A stretch of 59,483 nucleotides of DNA from CAYNLK01 sp964398055 (GTDB lineage: Bacteria; Chloroflexota; Anaerolineae; 4572-78; J111). Positions 7,954 through 15,200 of this stretch are shown here, in pieces. Position numbers and translations under genes: made by a program. Position 1 is the first letter of the stretch. Every line of letters begins with the position of its first letter. Location: contig CAYNLK010000038.1 of NCBI GenBank assembly GCA_964398055.1, positions 1-59,483 on the forward strand. Direction: 5' to 3'. Under the pieces are notes generated by a model. The model saw only the letters and a program-made list of their open reading frames with translations, made no database searches and had not been told where the DNA came from.

Positions 7954-9372
7954 ATGTCTACACTTCTGGTTAAGAACGCTGATGTTCTGGTAACCATGAA
8001 TGAGCTGCGCCAGGAGATCAAAGCTGGCGCAGTGCTGGTTGAAGACAACCGGATCAGTTGGGTTGGCCCCTCGGCTGAGGTTGAGCGCTGGCTGGCCGAA
8101 AACCGGCCCGATCTGGCTCACGCCGGCCTCGATCAGGTGATCGATGCTCGCGGCTGTGTGGTCATGCCCGGTCTGGTCAACTGCCACCATCACCTCTACC
8201 AAACCCTCACCCGTACTATTGGCACCGGCGCCGGCAAAATTCTGTTCGACTGGCTCAAGTTTCTCTACCCTATCTGGGCCGAAATGACCCCGGAGGCGGT
8301 TTATGTTAGCGCCAAGATTGGCCTGAGTGAGCTAATTCTGAGCGGCTGCACTACCGTGGCCGACCACCTCTATCTTTATCCCAACGGCAGCAAAATCGAT
8401 GACGAGATCCGGGCCGCCCAAGAGATCGGGGTGCGCTTCCACCCTACCCGCGGCAGCATGAGTCTGGGCGAGAGCCAGGGCGGTCTGCCGCCCGACCGCG
8501 TTTGTGATCCTGAGCCGGAAATCATCAAAGATTGTATTCGGGCCATTGAAACTTTCCATGATCCCGAACCGTTCTCGATGGTGCGGATCGGCCTGGCCCC
8601 GTGCTCCCCCTTCAGCGTCACCGCCGATCTCATGCGGGAGTCGGTTGAAATCGCCCGGCAGTATCCGCTGGTCAACCTGCACACCCACCTGGCCGAGACC
8701 AAAGACGAGGATCGCTTCTGCCTGGAGATGTTTGGCAAACGGCCGGTGGAATACGCCGAGTGGTGCCACTGGGCCGGCGAGGATGTCTGGTTTGCCCACA
8801 TGGTCCATCCCAACGCGGCCGAGGTTGAGTGGCTGGCTAAAACCAATACCGGCGTCTGCCATTGCCCCAGTAGCAATATGATTCTGGCTTCCGGCATCGC
8901 CCCGATTCGGGCGATGGTCGATCAGCGCGTCCGGGTTGGTTTGGGCGTTGACGGTTCGGCCAGCAATGACGGCAACCACATGCTAGGCGAGGCCCGCCAG
9001 GCCATGCTGCTGCAGCGGGTCGGTTGGCCCGGCTTTGAGTCGCGGGCCGACCGCTTCACCGCCCGCGAAGCCCTGGAATTGGCCACCCTGGGCGGGGGGC
9101 GCGTCTTACGCCGGGACGATATCGCCGTGCTGGCGCCCGGTAAGGCTGCCGACCTGGTGGCCTTTCGGGTGGATGGCCTGGCCCATGCCGGCGGGCAAGC
9201 CGACCCGGTGGCTTCGTTGTTCACCTGTACGCCCGCTCAGGTCTGGCTGTCGGTTATCAATGGCCGGGTGATTGTTGAGGATGGTCAATTCTTGCCTTTT
9301 GAACTTGGGCCGGTCATCGAGCGGCACAATCGGATTAGCCTGGGCATGCTAACCCGGGCTGGCGTGCTATAA
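7954..9372 (+). CDS. Amidohydrolase, 8-oxoguanine deaminase-like
   Basis: This 472-residue metal-dependent amidohydrolase belongs to the AtzB/TrzA/8-oxoguanine deaminase branch. Zinc-site motifs are visible: NCHHHLYQTLTR near residue 77 (first HxH), LHTHLAET near 244, a His in WFAHMVHP, and the GVDGSASNDG loop near 330, which carries the catalytic Asp. The phrases LFDWLKFLYPIW and EARQAMLLQRV are characteristic of 8-oxoguanine deaminases, which convert 8-oxoguanine to urate; related enzymes dechlorinate or deaminate triazines. The start was placed at the ATG at 7954 with GGAGG 11 bases upstream; the in-frame upstream extension has no family similarity. No other purine-catabolism gene is in the window, so the substrate stays an inference. 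Confidence 0.87.
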   Translation: MSTLLVKNADVLVTMNELRQEIKAGAVLVEDNRISWVGPSAEVERWLAENRPDLAHAGLDQVIDARGCVVMPGLVNCHHHLYQTLTRTIGTGAGKILFDWLKFLYPIWAEMTPEAVYVSAKIGLSELILSGCTTVADHLYLYPNGSKIDDEIRAAQEIGVRFHPTRGSMSLGESQGGLPPDRVCDPEPEIIKDCIRAIETFHDPEPFSMVRIGLAPCSPFSVTADLMRESVEIARQYPLVNLHTHLAETKDEDRFCLEMFGKRPVEYAEWCHWAGEDVWFAHMVHPNAAEVEWLAKTNTGVCHCPSSNMILASGIAPIRAMVDQRVRVGLGVDGSASNDGNHMLGEARQAMLLQRVGWPGFESRADRFTAREALELATLGGGRVLRRDDIAVLAPGKAADLVAFRVDGLAHAGGQADPVASLFTCTPAQVWLSVINGRVIVEDGQFLPFELGPVIERHNRISLGMLTRAGVL

Positions 9373-9394
9373 TTATTCAAGGACTGAACAAATT

Positions 9395-9459
9395 AGGTGG
9401 CAGATAGGTTTTTAACCTGTAACCTGCCGCTTTGCGTGCCACCTGCTACCTGTAACCTG
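9395..9459. repeat. Compound intergenic repeat (AGGTGGCA / ACCTGTAACCTG)
   Basis: An 8-bp inverted pair (AGGTGGCA at 9395-9402, TGCCACCT at 9437-9444) encloses a small AGGTT/AACCT hairpin, and ACCTGTAACCTG occurs twice (9415-9426 and 9448-9459). It fills the gap between the amidohydrolase and TPR genes and resembles a dispersed non-coding repeat. Confidence 0.5.
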
Positions 9460-9463
9460 TTGA

Positions 9464-10411
9464 ATGCCAAAATTAGAATATTTGCAGCCAAAAAAATTGA
9501 CTCCCGCTGATGATCTGCGGGAGCTGTTGAGCAGCCTGGAAGAACGTCAGGTCAAAATCAGGTCGCTGACCGCGACCGAGGCGTTGCAACTGCTGCACGA
9601 CCTGGACCAGGCGACCCTGCTCTTTAACCAACTTGGAGCCACCGGACTGAACCTACTGCCGGAGCAAGGCCGGTTTGAGACAGTGCAGGCCCACCTGCGA
9701 CGCGCGGGTGGGCCGCTGCTCAAGGCAGTAGGTGGACCGGCGGCCCTGGCTCAATACCGTCCCGGTCCGCAGCCGGCTCAGGAACGATGGTGGTGGTATA
9801 TCGATGAGTTGGTTGCCGCGCAGCAGCGACGCCGGCGACGCAATGGGCTGATTGCCCTGCTGATCGTTGGGCTGCTCGTTGGCGGCGTGGCGGTGGCCCT
9901 CAACACCATCCTGGCCCCGTCGCCGGAGGTACTGGCCCGCTTGGAGGCCGAGAACTCAGCCTTTAATGCTATTGGTATTGGCGACTACCCGGCGGCGCTG
10001 GCCGCATTGGAAAAGGGCCTGGCCAAGGCGCCGGCTGAGCCTGGCCTGATTTTGCTCAAAGGTCTCTTGCAGGAGGTTCTGGGTCAGCAAGCCGCGGCGG
10101 CCCAAACGTTGGCCGCGGCCGAAAGCGCCTTCAATGATCCTCTCACCTATTACCTGTTCCGGAGTCAGGTGAGATTGCGCTTAAATCAACTGGAAAAGGC
10201 TGAACTGGATGCCCGCACAGCCTTGGAACTCGATGAGAATTCAGCCGGAGCCTGGCTGCTGCTGGCGCAGGCCCTTGAGCTGCAGGGCCGGCTGGCCGAG
10301 GCCGGTTCAGCCTATAACCAGGCCGGCCTGCTGGCCTTTGAAAGTGGGGATAACGAAATTGTGGTCCTGGCCCGGCTGGCGCTGGCCCGCCTGGGCGCGG
10401 CGTCGCCGTGA
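9464..10411 (+). CDS. TPR-containing single-pass membrane protein
   Basis: This 315-residue protein has a cytoplasmic N-terminal region of about 120 residues, a basic stop-transfer patch (QQRRRRRN) and one membrane helix (about 128-148). The outer region of about 165 residues looks like three to four TPR-type helical hairpins (NAIGIGDYPAALAALEKGLA..., YLFRSQVRLRLNQLEKAEL, AWLLLAQALELQGRLAEAGS). TPRs usually mediate protein contacts. I do not recognise a specific family. It lies 26 bases before clpS on the same strand, so the two are probably co-transcribed, but a functional link to Clp proteolysis is only suggested by position. Confidence 0.8.
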   Translation: MPKLEYLQPKKLTPADDLRELLSSLEERQVKIRSLTATEALQLLHDLDQATLLFNQLGATGLNLLPEQGRFETVQAHLRRAGGPLLKAVGGPAALAQYRPGPQPAQERWWWYIDELVAAQQRRRRRNGLIALLIVGLLVGGVAVALNTILAPSPEVLARLEAENSAFNAIGIGDYPAALAALEKGLAKAPAEPGLILLKGLLQEVLGQQAAAAQTLAAAESAFNDPLTYYLFRSQVRLRLNQLEKAELDARTALELDENSAGAWLLLAQALELQGRLAEAGSAYNQAGLLAFESGDNEIVVLARLALARLGAASP

Positions 10412-10436
10412 TTAGCTGCCGGGGGAAGAGATCAAG

Positions 10437-10784
10437 ATGAGGCAGCCTGACTCAACATGCCAGCCAACCAACACTGAGACCAGTACCGATACCGGTCTCG
10501 ATATCGAATTCATCGTGATGGATGAAGAGGAGTTGGCGCGACCCTATCGCGTCATCATCCACAACGACGATGTCACCACCTTTGATTTTGTCATCGCTGT
10601 GCTGGTCACGATTTTTGAACTTTCTTTTGGCCGGGCCGAGCGGGTGGCTTTTGAAGCCCATACCAGAGGACAGGCTTACGTGACCACCTTGCCGCTGGCG
10701 GAAGCCAAGAGCCGCGTCTTCAAAGCTCAGTACGCCGCCCGGCAGCAGGGTTTTCCCCTCACCTTTACCATTGAACCGGAGTAG
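10437..10784 (+). CDS. clpS: ATP-dependent Clp protease adaptor ClpS
   Basis: This 115-residue protein carries the ClpS core from about residue 35: YRVIIHNDDVTTFDFVIAVL, then AFEAHTRGQAYV and the C-terminal ARQQGFPLTFTIEPE. ClpS binds the N-domain of ClpA/ClpC and delivers N-end-rule substrates to ClpP. The Asn-Asp-Asp loop and the His of the AHTRG helix, both used to recognise the substrate N-terminus, are present. A variable Thr/Asp-rich N-terminal tail of about 35 residues precedes the core, as is usual. The stop is only 6 bases from the stop of the convergent AIR-synthase-related gene. No clpA or clpC is in the window. Confidence 0.93.
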   Translation: MRQPDSTCQPTNTETSTDTGLDIEFIVMDEEELARPYRVIIHNDDVTTFDFVIAVLVTIFELSFGRAERVAFEAHTRGQAYVTTLPLAEAKSRVFKAQYAARQQGFPLTFTIEPE

Positions 10785-10790
10785 GGCTGT

Positions 10791-11801
10791 TCAGTCAAAT
10801 AAGCGGGTGATTTCATCGCGACCAAAGGTGGGCAGGGGCCGCGTTCCGCCTGGGCCGGCCAGCCGCCGGCCTTGCTCCGGCCGCAGCACCCGGCCAATCC
10901 GGCTGGCCTTGATGCCGGCCTCACCCAGGGCCGCCAGGATTTGCTCACTGTAGCCTGGATCGGCGGCGATCAGCAGCGCGCCGGAGGCGATTACTCCCAG
11001 CGGATCCAGGCCAAAGTGTTGGCACAGCGCCACCGTCTCCGGCAGATAGGGCAGTTCCTCGGCCATAATCTCCAGGCCCACTCCGGCGGCCTCGGCCAGT
11101 TCGTGCAGTCCGGTAGCCACACCGCCTTCGGTCGGGTCGTGCATAGCGTGAACCCCACCAACGGCCGTCGCTACGGCTGCATCTCTGACCACGCTAATCC
11201 CCGGCTGGTGTAGAACATTCGCATAATCATCGAGTTTATCCCTTTCAAAGTGCTCCCCTAACTCATCACGTTTTTCGATGGCGATGAGCGCGGTTGCTTC
11301 AATGGCAATGCCCTTGGTCAGAATCAGGTCGTCGCCAACCTGAGCGCCGGCAGTGGTGATCAGGTTGGCCGGGGTCACTTCTCCCAACATGTGGCCGATG
11401 ACCAGGGGGCGGTCCAGGCCGTAAGTGATTTCGGTATGGCCGCCCACCAGGCTGATGGCCAGGTCAGCGCAGGCAGCGTGGATTTGAGCAAATATCGCTT
11501 CGACCAACTCAGGGGTACTGCTTTTGTCGGGCAGGAGCAAGGTAGCCAAGAACCAGCGTGGAGTTGCGCCGGTACAGGCGATATCATTGGCATTGATGTT
11601 GACGGCATACCAGCCAATCTCGTCGGTGGCAAAGGTGATCGGATCGGTTTTGACCACCAGGTAGCGATTCCCCAGGTCGATTACGGCGGCATCCTGGCCC
11701 ACAACCGGCCCAACGACTAGGCCAGGCGCGGGGTGGGCGTATCTGGCCAGCAGTCTGGCCAGGTCGGCTGCCGGTAATTTGCCAATCGGATAGGTTGACA
11801 T
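10791..11801 (-). CDS. AIR synthase-related protein (HypE/SelD/ThiL-like)
   Basis: This protein of about 336 residues belongs to the AIR-synthase/HypE superfamily, whose members (PurM, HypE, SelD, ThiL) bind ATP and phosphorylate or dehydrate their substrate. Typical elements are GPVVGQDAAVIDLG near the N-terminus, NANDIACTGATPRWFL, SLVGGHTEITYGL, and the C-terminal half with HDPTEGGVATGLHELAEA and ASGALLIAA. It lacks the C-terminal Cys tail of HypE and a SelD-type active-site Cys/Sec, so it is probably neither in the strict sense. The start was placed at 11801 (MSTYPIGK), with GGAG 6-7 bases upstream. The longer frame from 11870 would run through a terminator-like hairpin. The gene sits behind an elaborate leader (11850-11983) and is likely controlled by attenuation. 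Confidence 0.85.
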   Translation of the reverse strand: MSTYPIGKLPAADLARLLARYAHPAPGLVVGPVVGQDAAVIDLGNRYLVVKTDPITFATDEIGWYAVNINANDIACTGATPRWFLATLLLPDKSSTPELVEAIFAQIHAACADLAISLVGGHTEITYGLDRPLVIGHMLGEVTPANLITTAGAQVGDDLILTKGIAIEATALIAIEKRDELGEHFERDKLDDYANVLHQPGISVVRDAAVATAVGGVHAMHDPTEGGVATGLHELAEAAGVGLEIMAEELPYLPETVALCQHFGLDPLGVIASGALLIAADPGYSEQILAALGEAGIKASRIGRVLRPEQGRRLAGPGGTRPLPTFGRDEITRLFD

Positions 11802-11813
11802 TTTTGACTCCAT

Positions 11814-11847
11814 AAAACAAAGGGCCACACCTGGGTGTGACCCTTTG
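11814..11847 (-). terminator. Terminator-like hairpin in the leader of the AIR-synthase-related gene
   Basis: On the minus strand a 14-bp stem with one mismatch (arms 11834-11847 and 11818-11831) runs into TTTT at 11817-11814, just before the ribosome site of the AIR-synthase-related gene. Its place between leader peptide and gene suggests an attenuator, though the T-run is short. Confidence 0.65.
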
Positions 11848-11849
11848 CC

Positions 11850-11983
11850 GCGCCGTAGCATCTTATCCAAAAATTGGAGGTGATGCTACGGCGCTGCACA
11901 TACTACTACTGTCAAACATTAGCATCACCTCCTTTAATTAGGGTAGCGAAGTTGGAGGTGAGAATATTTTGGGCAATTCTCAC
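11850..11983 (-). promoter_or_regulatory. Leader RNA with a chain of alternative hairpins
   Basis: Read on the minus strand, five segments can pair in mutually exclusive ways. S1 (11983-11976) pairs with S2 (11965-11958, 8 bp). S2, shifted to 11961-11954, pairs with S3 (11932-11925, 8 bp), which is the perfect Shine-Dalgarno of the leader peptide. S3 (11932-11920) also pairs with S4 (11888-11876, 13 bp). S4 (11894-11882) also pairs with S5 (11862-11850, 13 bp). Thus S1:S2 plus S3:S4 competes with S2:S3 plus S4:S5. The chain lies between a good promoter and the terminator-like hairpin, the classic layout of a ribosome- or ligand-controlled attenuator. I know no published RNA family that matches. 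Confidence 0.72.
11863..11919 (-). CDS. Putative 18-residue leader peptide
   Basis: Minus-strand ATG at 11919 to TAA at 11863 encodes MFDSSSMCSAVASPPIFG. It is preceded by AAAGGAGGTGAT, a full complement of the 16S 3' end, with 8 bases between GGAGG and ATG; a second in-frame ATG lies 6 bases upstream. Five of the 18 codons are Ser, three of them consecutive AGT, and the peptide ends in PPIFG. The ribosome site and the second half of the reading frame are both arms of the alternative hairpins, so translation would change the RNA fold. It is too short for homology to help; the call rests on position, ribosome site and structure. Confidence 0.6.
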   Translation of the reverse strand: MFDSSSMCSAVASPPIFG

Positions 11984-12014
11984 GCCTCGCCTCTCGGCGG
12001 TAAGAACGGTGATT

Positions 12015-12043
12015 AGTATACCTTGATTTTTACATTTTTACAA
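12015..12043 (-). promoter_or_regulatory. Sigma-70-type promoter for the AIR-synthase-related gene
   Basis: On the minus strand TTGTAA (12043-12038), a 17-base spacer and TATACT (12020-12015) form a good promoter. Transcription would start near 12008, giving a leader of about 205 bases that includes the whole hairpin chain. Confidence 0.6.
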
Positions 12044-12110
12044 GTGTCGCCGCCAAACTTTAAGCTGACGCCTTTAGTCTCAAAGTTCTGTTTCCTCTGT
12101 TCTTGAATTA

Positions 12111-12119
12111 TGGTATACT
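12111..12119 (+). promoter_or_regulatory. Extended -10 promoter upstream of the multi-PAS kinase
   Basis: TGGTATACT is an extended -10 element (TG-N-TATACT) about 135 bases before the kinase start. No good -35 is visible, as is common with extended -10 promoters. The transcript would carry the 15-bp hairpin at 12154-12186. Confidence 0.4.
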
Positions 12120-12153
12120 TGAAAACAATTGGCTATGTTTGATTATCAGGTGG

Positions 12154-12186
12154 CAGAAACCCGTTTTTCCAAAAAACGGGTTTCTG
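12154..12186. repeat. Perfect 15-bp palindrome in the kinase 5' leader
   Basis: CAGAAACCCGTTTTT at 12154-12168 pairs perfectly with 12172-12186 across a 3-base loop. AGGTGGCAGA at its left edge also begins the repeat at 9395, so it may be another dispersed element, or it may act as a leader hairpin. Confidence 0.65.
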
Positions 12187-12254
12187 TACTCTTACCCAGT
12201 GTGCCGCTTTTTCCTCGCCAGCAGTGTTTTCTTAAATTGTGAGGCAGATGAGCT

Positions 12255-15200
12255 ATGATCCCTTCGCCGTTTGATCGATGGCTAACGCCGCCAACTTTTG
12301 CCGACGAAGAAAAAAATCGGTTGGCCGGCCAGCAATATGCGATCTTGTGGGGCACTATCGCCATAGCCCTTATCTTTGGTTTGCTGACGTTGATGTTGCA
12401 GCCGAGTCCCTGGCCCCGCCTGCTGCTCACCGGCCTGTGGCTGCCGGTGGCCTTGGGCAGCCTGGTTCTATTGCGTCGGGGGACGGTTAAACTGGCCGGC
12501 CTGCTCTACGCCAGCCTGGCCTGGTTGATTCTGACCATAGACGCATGGTTGGCCGGAGGTGTGATGAGCGCCGGCTTCAGTAGTTACACAGTAATTATTG
12601 TGGTGATCGGCATGCTGGCCGGCCTGCGGGTGGCTTTGGTTTTTGCCGGCTTATCGTTTGCGATGGGCGGGGCCTTGCTCTATGCCGACAGCAACGGCAT
12701 ATTACCGGTAACCTCGCTGGTTACCACGCCGCTGTCGCTGTGGCTGGCCCTAACCACCAACTTCGTTGTCGCGGCAGTGCTGGTTTACCTGGCTACCGGC
12801 AGTATCTCTAATGTCCTCAAGCAGACCAGGGCCAATGAGGCCGCCTTGCTCACCAGCAACCGGCAACTCCAGGCCGCCCAGCAGACCTTACAGGAGCGGA
12901 CCAGCGACCTGTCCACCGCGGTCGACATGCTGGAACTCCAACTGACCGAACGCAAGCAGATCGTAGAGGCGCTCCGGCAAAGTGAGCAAGAATTGCGCCA
13001 GCTCAACCTGGAGCTGGAACAACGAGTCCACGACCGTACCAGAGAGCTGGCCGAAACCAATGCCGCCCTGAGCCAGGAGGTGGCCATTCGCCAGCAGGCC
13101 GAGCTGTCTCTCCAGGAAACGCTGGCGCTGATCGAACACGCCAAACAGGAGTGGGAGGTTACGGTTGACTCGGCGCCTCAATTTATCGGCCTTCTTGACC
13201 GGGAGGGGCGGCTAAAGCGGGCCAACCGGACCGTCGAACGGTGGAATCTGGCCCCGGTGACTCAGGTCAAGGGGCAAACCGTGCATCACCTGTTTCACCC
13301 CAACTGTACCGACCCAGCCTGTCCTATCGAGAACTTCTGGCGCCAGGCCAGCCAGAAGTTGCACCAGGGCCAGCTCTGGCAAGGTGAAACTGATGACAAA
13401 ATTTTGGGGCGTTATCTGCAATGGCAGGTTGAGCCTATTGCCCCTCCTCCCCCCGACCGGCAGCAGCCCTCAGATACTTGGGGCGTGGTGGTGGTGCAAG
13501 ACATCACGGCGCGCAAACAAGCCGAGAAGGCGCTGCGGGAAAGCCAACAGCGTCTTGAACTGGCCATCTCCGGCACGGGCGGGGCCTTGTGGGATGAGAT
13601 CCTGGACCCGGAGGCCACTTTCGAAGAGCTGGCGGGTACGACCTACCTGTCGCCGGAGGCAAAAAGTCTGCTCGGCTACGATGATGCTAAGGCTAACGAT
13701 CTGCCTGACAGTATGTCCGTTTGGGATAGCCACGTTTTGCCGGAAGATCAAGCCCAAAGAGTAAAGAATCAGCGCGACCATTTTGAAGGGCGAACTGAGG
13801 TTCTGGATCACGAGTACCGTATTCGCCGGCTGGATGGCGCGGTTCGTTGGATTCAGGGTCGCAGCCGGATCATTCGGGATGAGCAAGGCCGGCCCATCCG
13901 CTGGATCGGGATCGATTGGGATGTGACCGAGCGGAAGCGGGCCGAGGAAGATCTGCGGAAGCTGTCGCGGGCGGTTGAACAAAGCCCCAGCACCGTGGTG
14001 ATCACCGATCAGCAGGGCCGGATCGAGTTTGTAAATCCCCGTTTCACCCAGATCACCGGTTACGGTTGGGACGAAGTGATCGGCCAAAACCCACGCCTGC
14101 TTAAATCCGGCCAACACCGGCCTGAGTTCTATCAGGAAATCTGGCAGACAATTTTGGCCGGCCAGGTGTGGCGAGGTGAGCTTGTCAACCGGACCAGGAA
14201 CGGAGAGCTTTATTGGGAGCTGGCCTCCATTTCACCGGTTCGAGACGATGAGGGTAGAATTACCCATTTCATCAAGGTGGCGGAAGATATTACCAATCGC
14301 AAGCAGGCTGAAGAGGCGCTGCGGGAGAGCGAGGCCAAATTCCGCTCATATATCGAGTTTGCCCCGGTGGCGGTGTTTGTCTCTGATGGGACAGGCCGCT
14401 ATGTGGAGGCCAACCAGGTTGCCCTGGATATGTTGGGGTACGCCGCCGCCGCCCTGTATGAGAAGCATATCCCCGAGATCGTGCCGGAGGAGGACCACAC
14501 CGAGTTGTTTGGAGCTGAGGCCGCTCTGCGTCGCGTTGGTTACTACGAAGGTGAGCTGCGGCAGCAGCGACAGGATGGACAGCAGATCTGGATCTCGCTG
14601 CGGGCCGTCAAGATCACCGATGACCGTTTTATGGCCTTCTGCCACGACATCACGGCGCGTAAGCAGGCCGAGAAAGCGTTGCGGGAGAGCGAGGCCCGTT
14701 ACCGGCTGCTGGCTGAGAATATGGTTGATGTGGTCTGGACGATGAGCCCGACAGGGCAATTTACCTATGTCAGCCCGTCGGTGGAGCGGCTACGTGGCTA
14801 TACGGTGCCGGAAGTATTGGCTCAAACCCCTGCCCAGGCGTTGACGCCCGCTTCATTGCAAATAATGCAAGCCGCCTTGATGGCAACGATGCCCCAAATT
14901 GAGCAAGGCGCCCAACATTTTAGACTTGAACCGGCGACATATGAATTGGAGCAGCCGCGCAAGGATGGTTCCACTGTTTGGACTGAAGTTTTAGTAAAAG
15001 TGTTATTTGATAACCATGGCAATTTTAGCGGCTTTTTGGGCGTTAGCCGTGATATTAGCGAACGCAAGCGAACCGAACTGGAGTTAGCCCGCTATCGCGA
15101 CCATCTGGAAGAGCTGGTCAATGAGCGTACCGCCCAACTCAATCAGGCCAACCAGAAATTACAGCAGAGTGAAGAAAACTTTAGGGCTTTGGCCGATAAC

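Noticed and set aside
10791..11801. Possible selenophosphate synthetase (SelD) with selenocysteine
   Set aside because: The frame has no internal TGA and no SelD active-site Cys/Sec motif; it only shares the superfamily fold.
11920..11935. Sequence resembling the 3' end of 16S rRNA (ATCACCTCCTTT) on the plus strand
   Set aside because: It is simply the complement of the perfect Shine-Dalgarno of the minus-strand leader peptide; no other rRNA sequence surrounds it.
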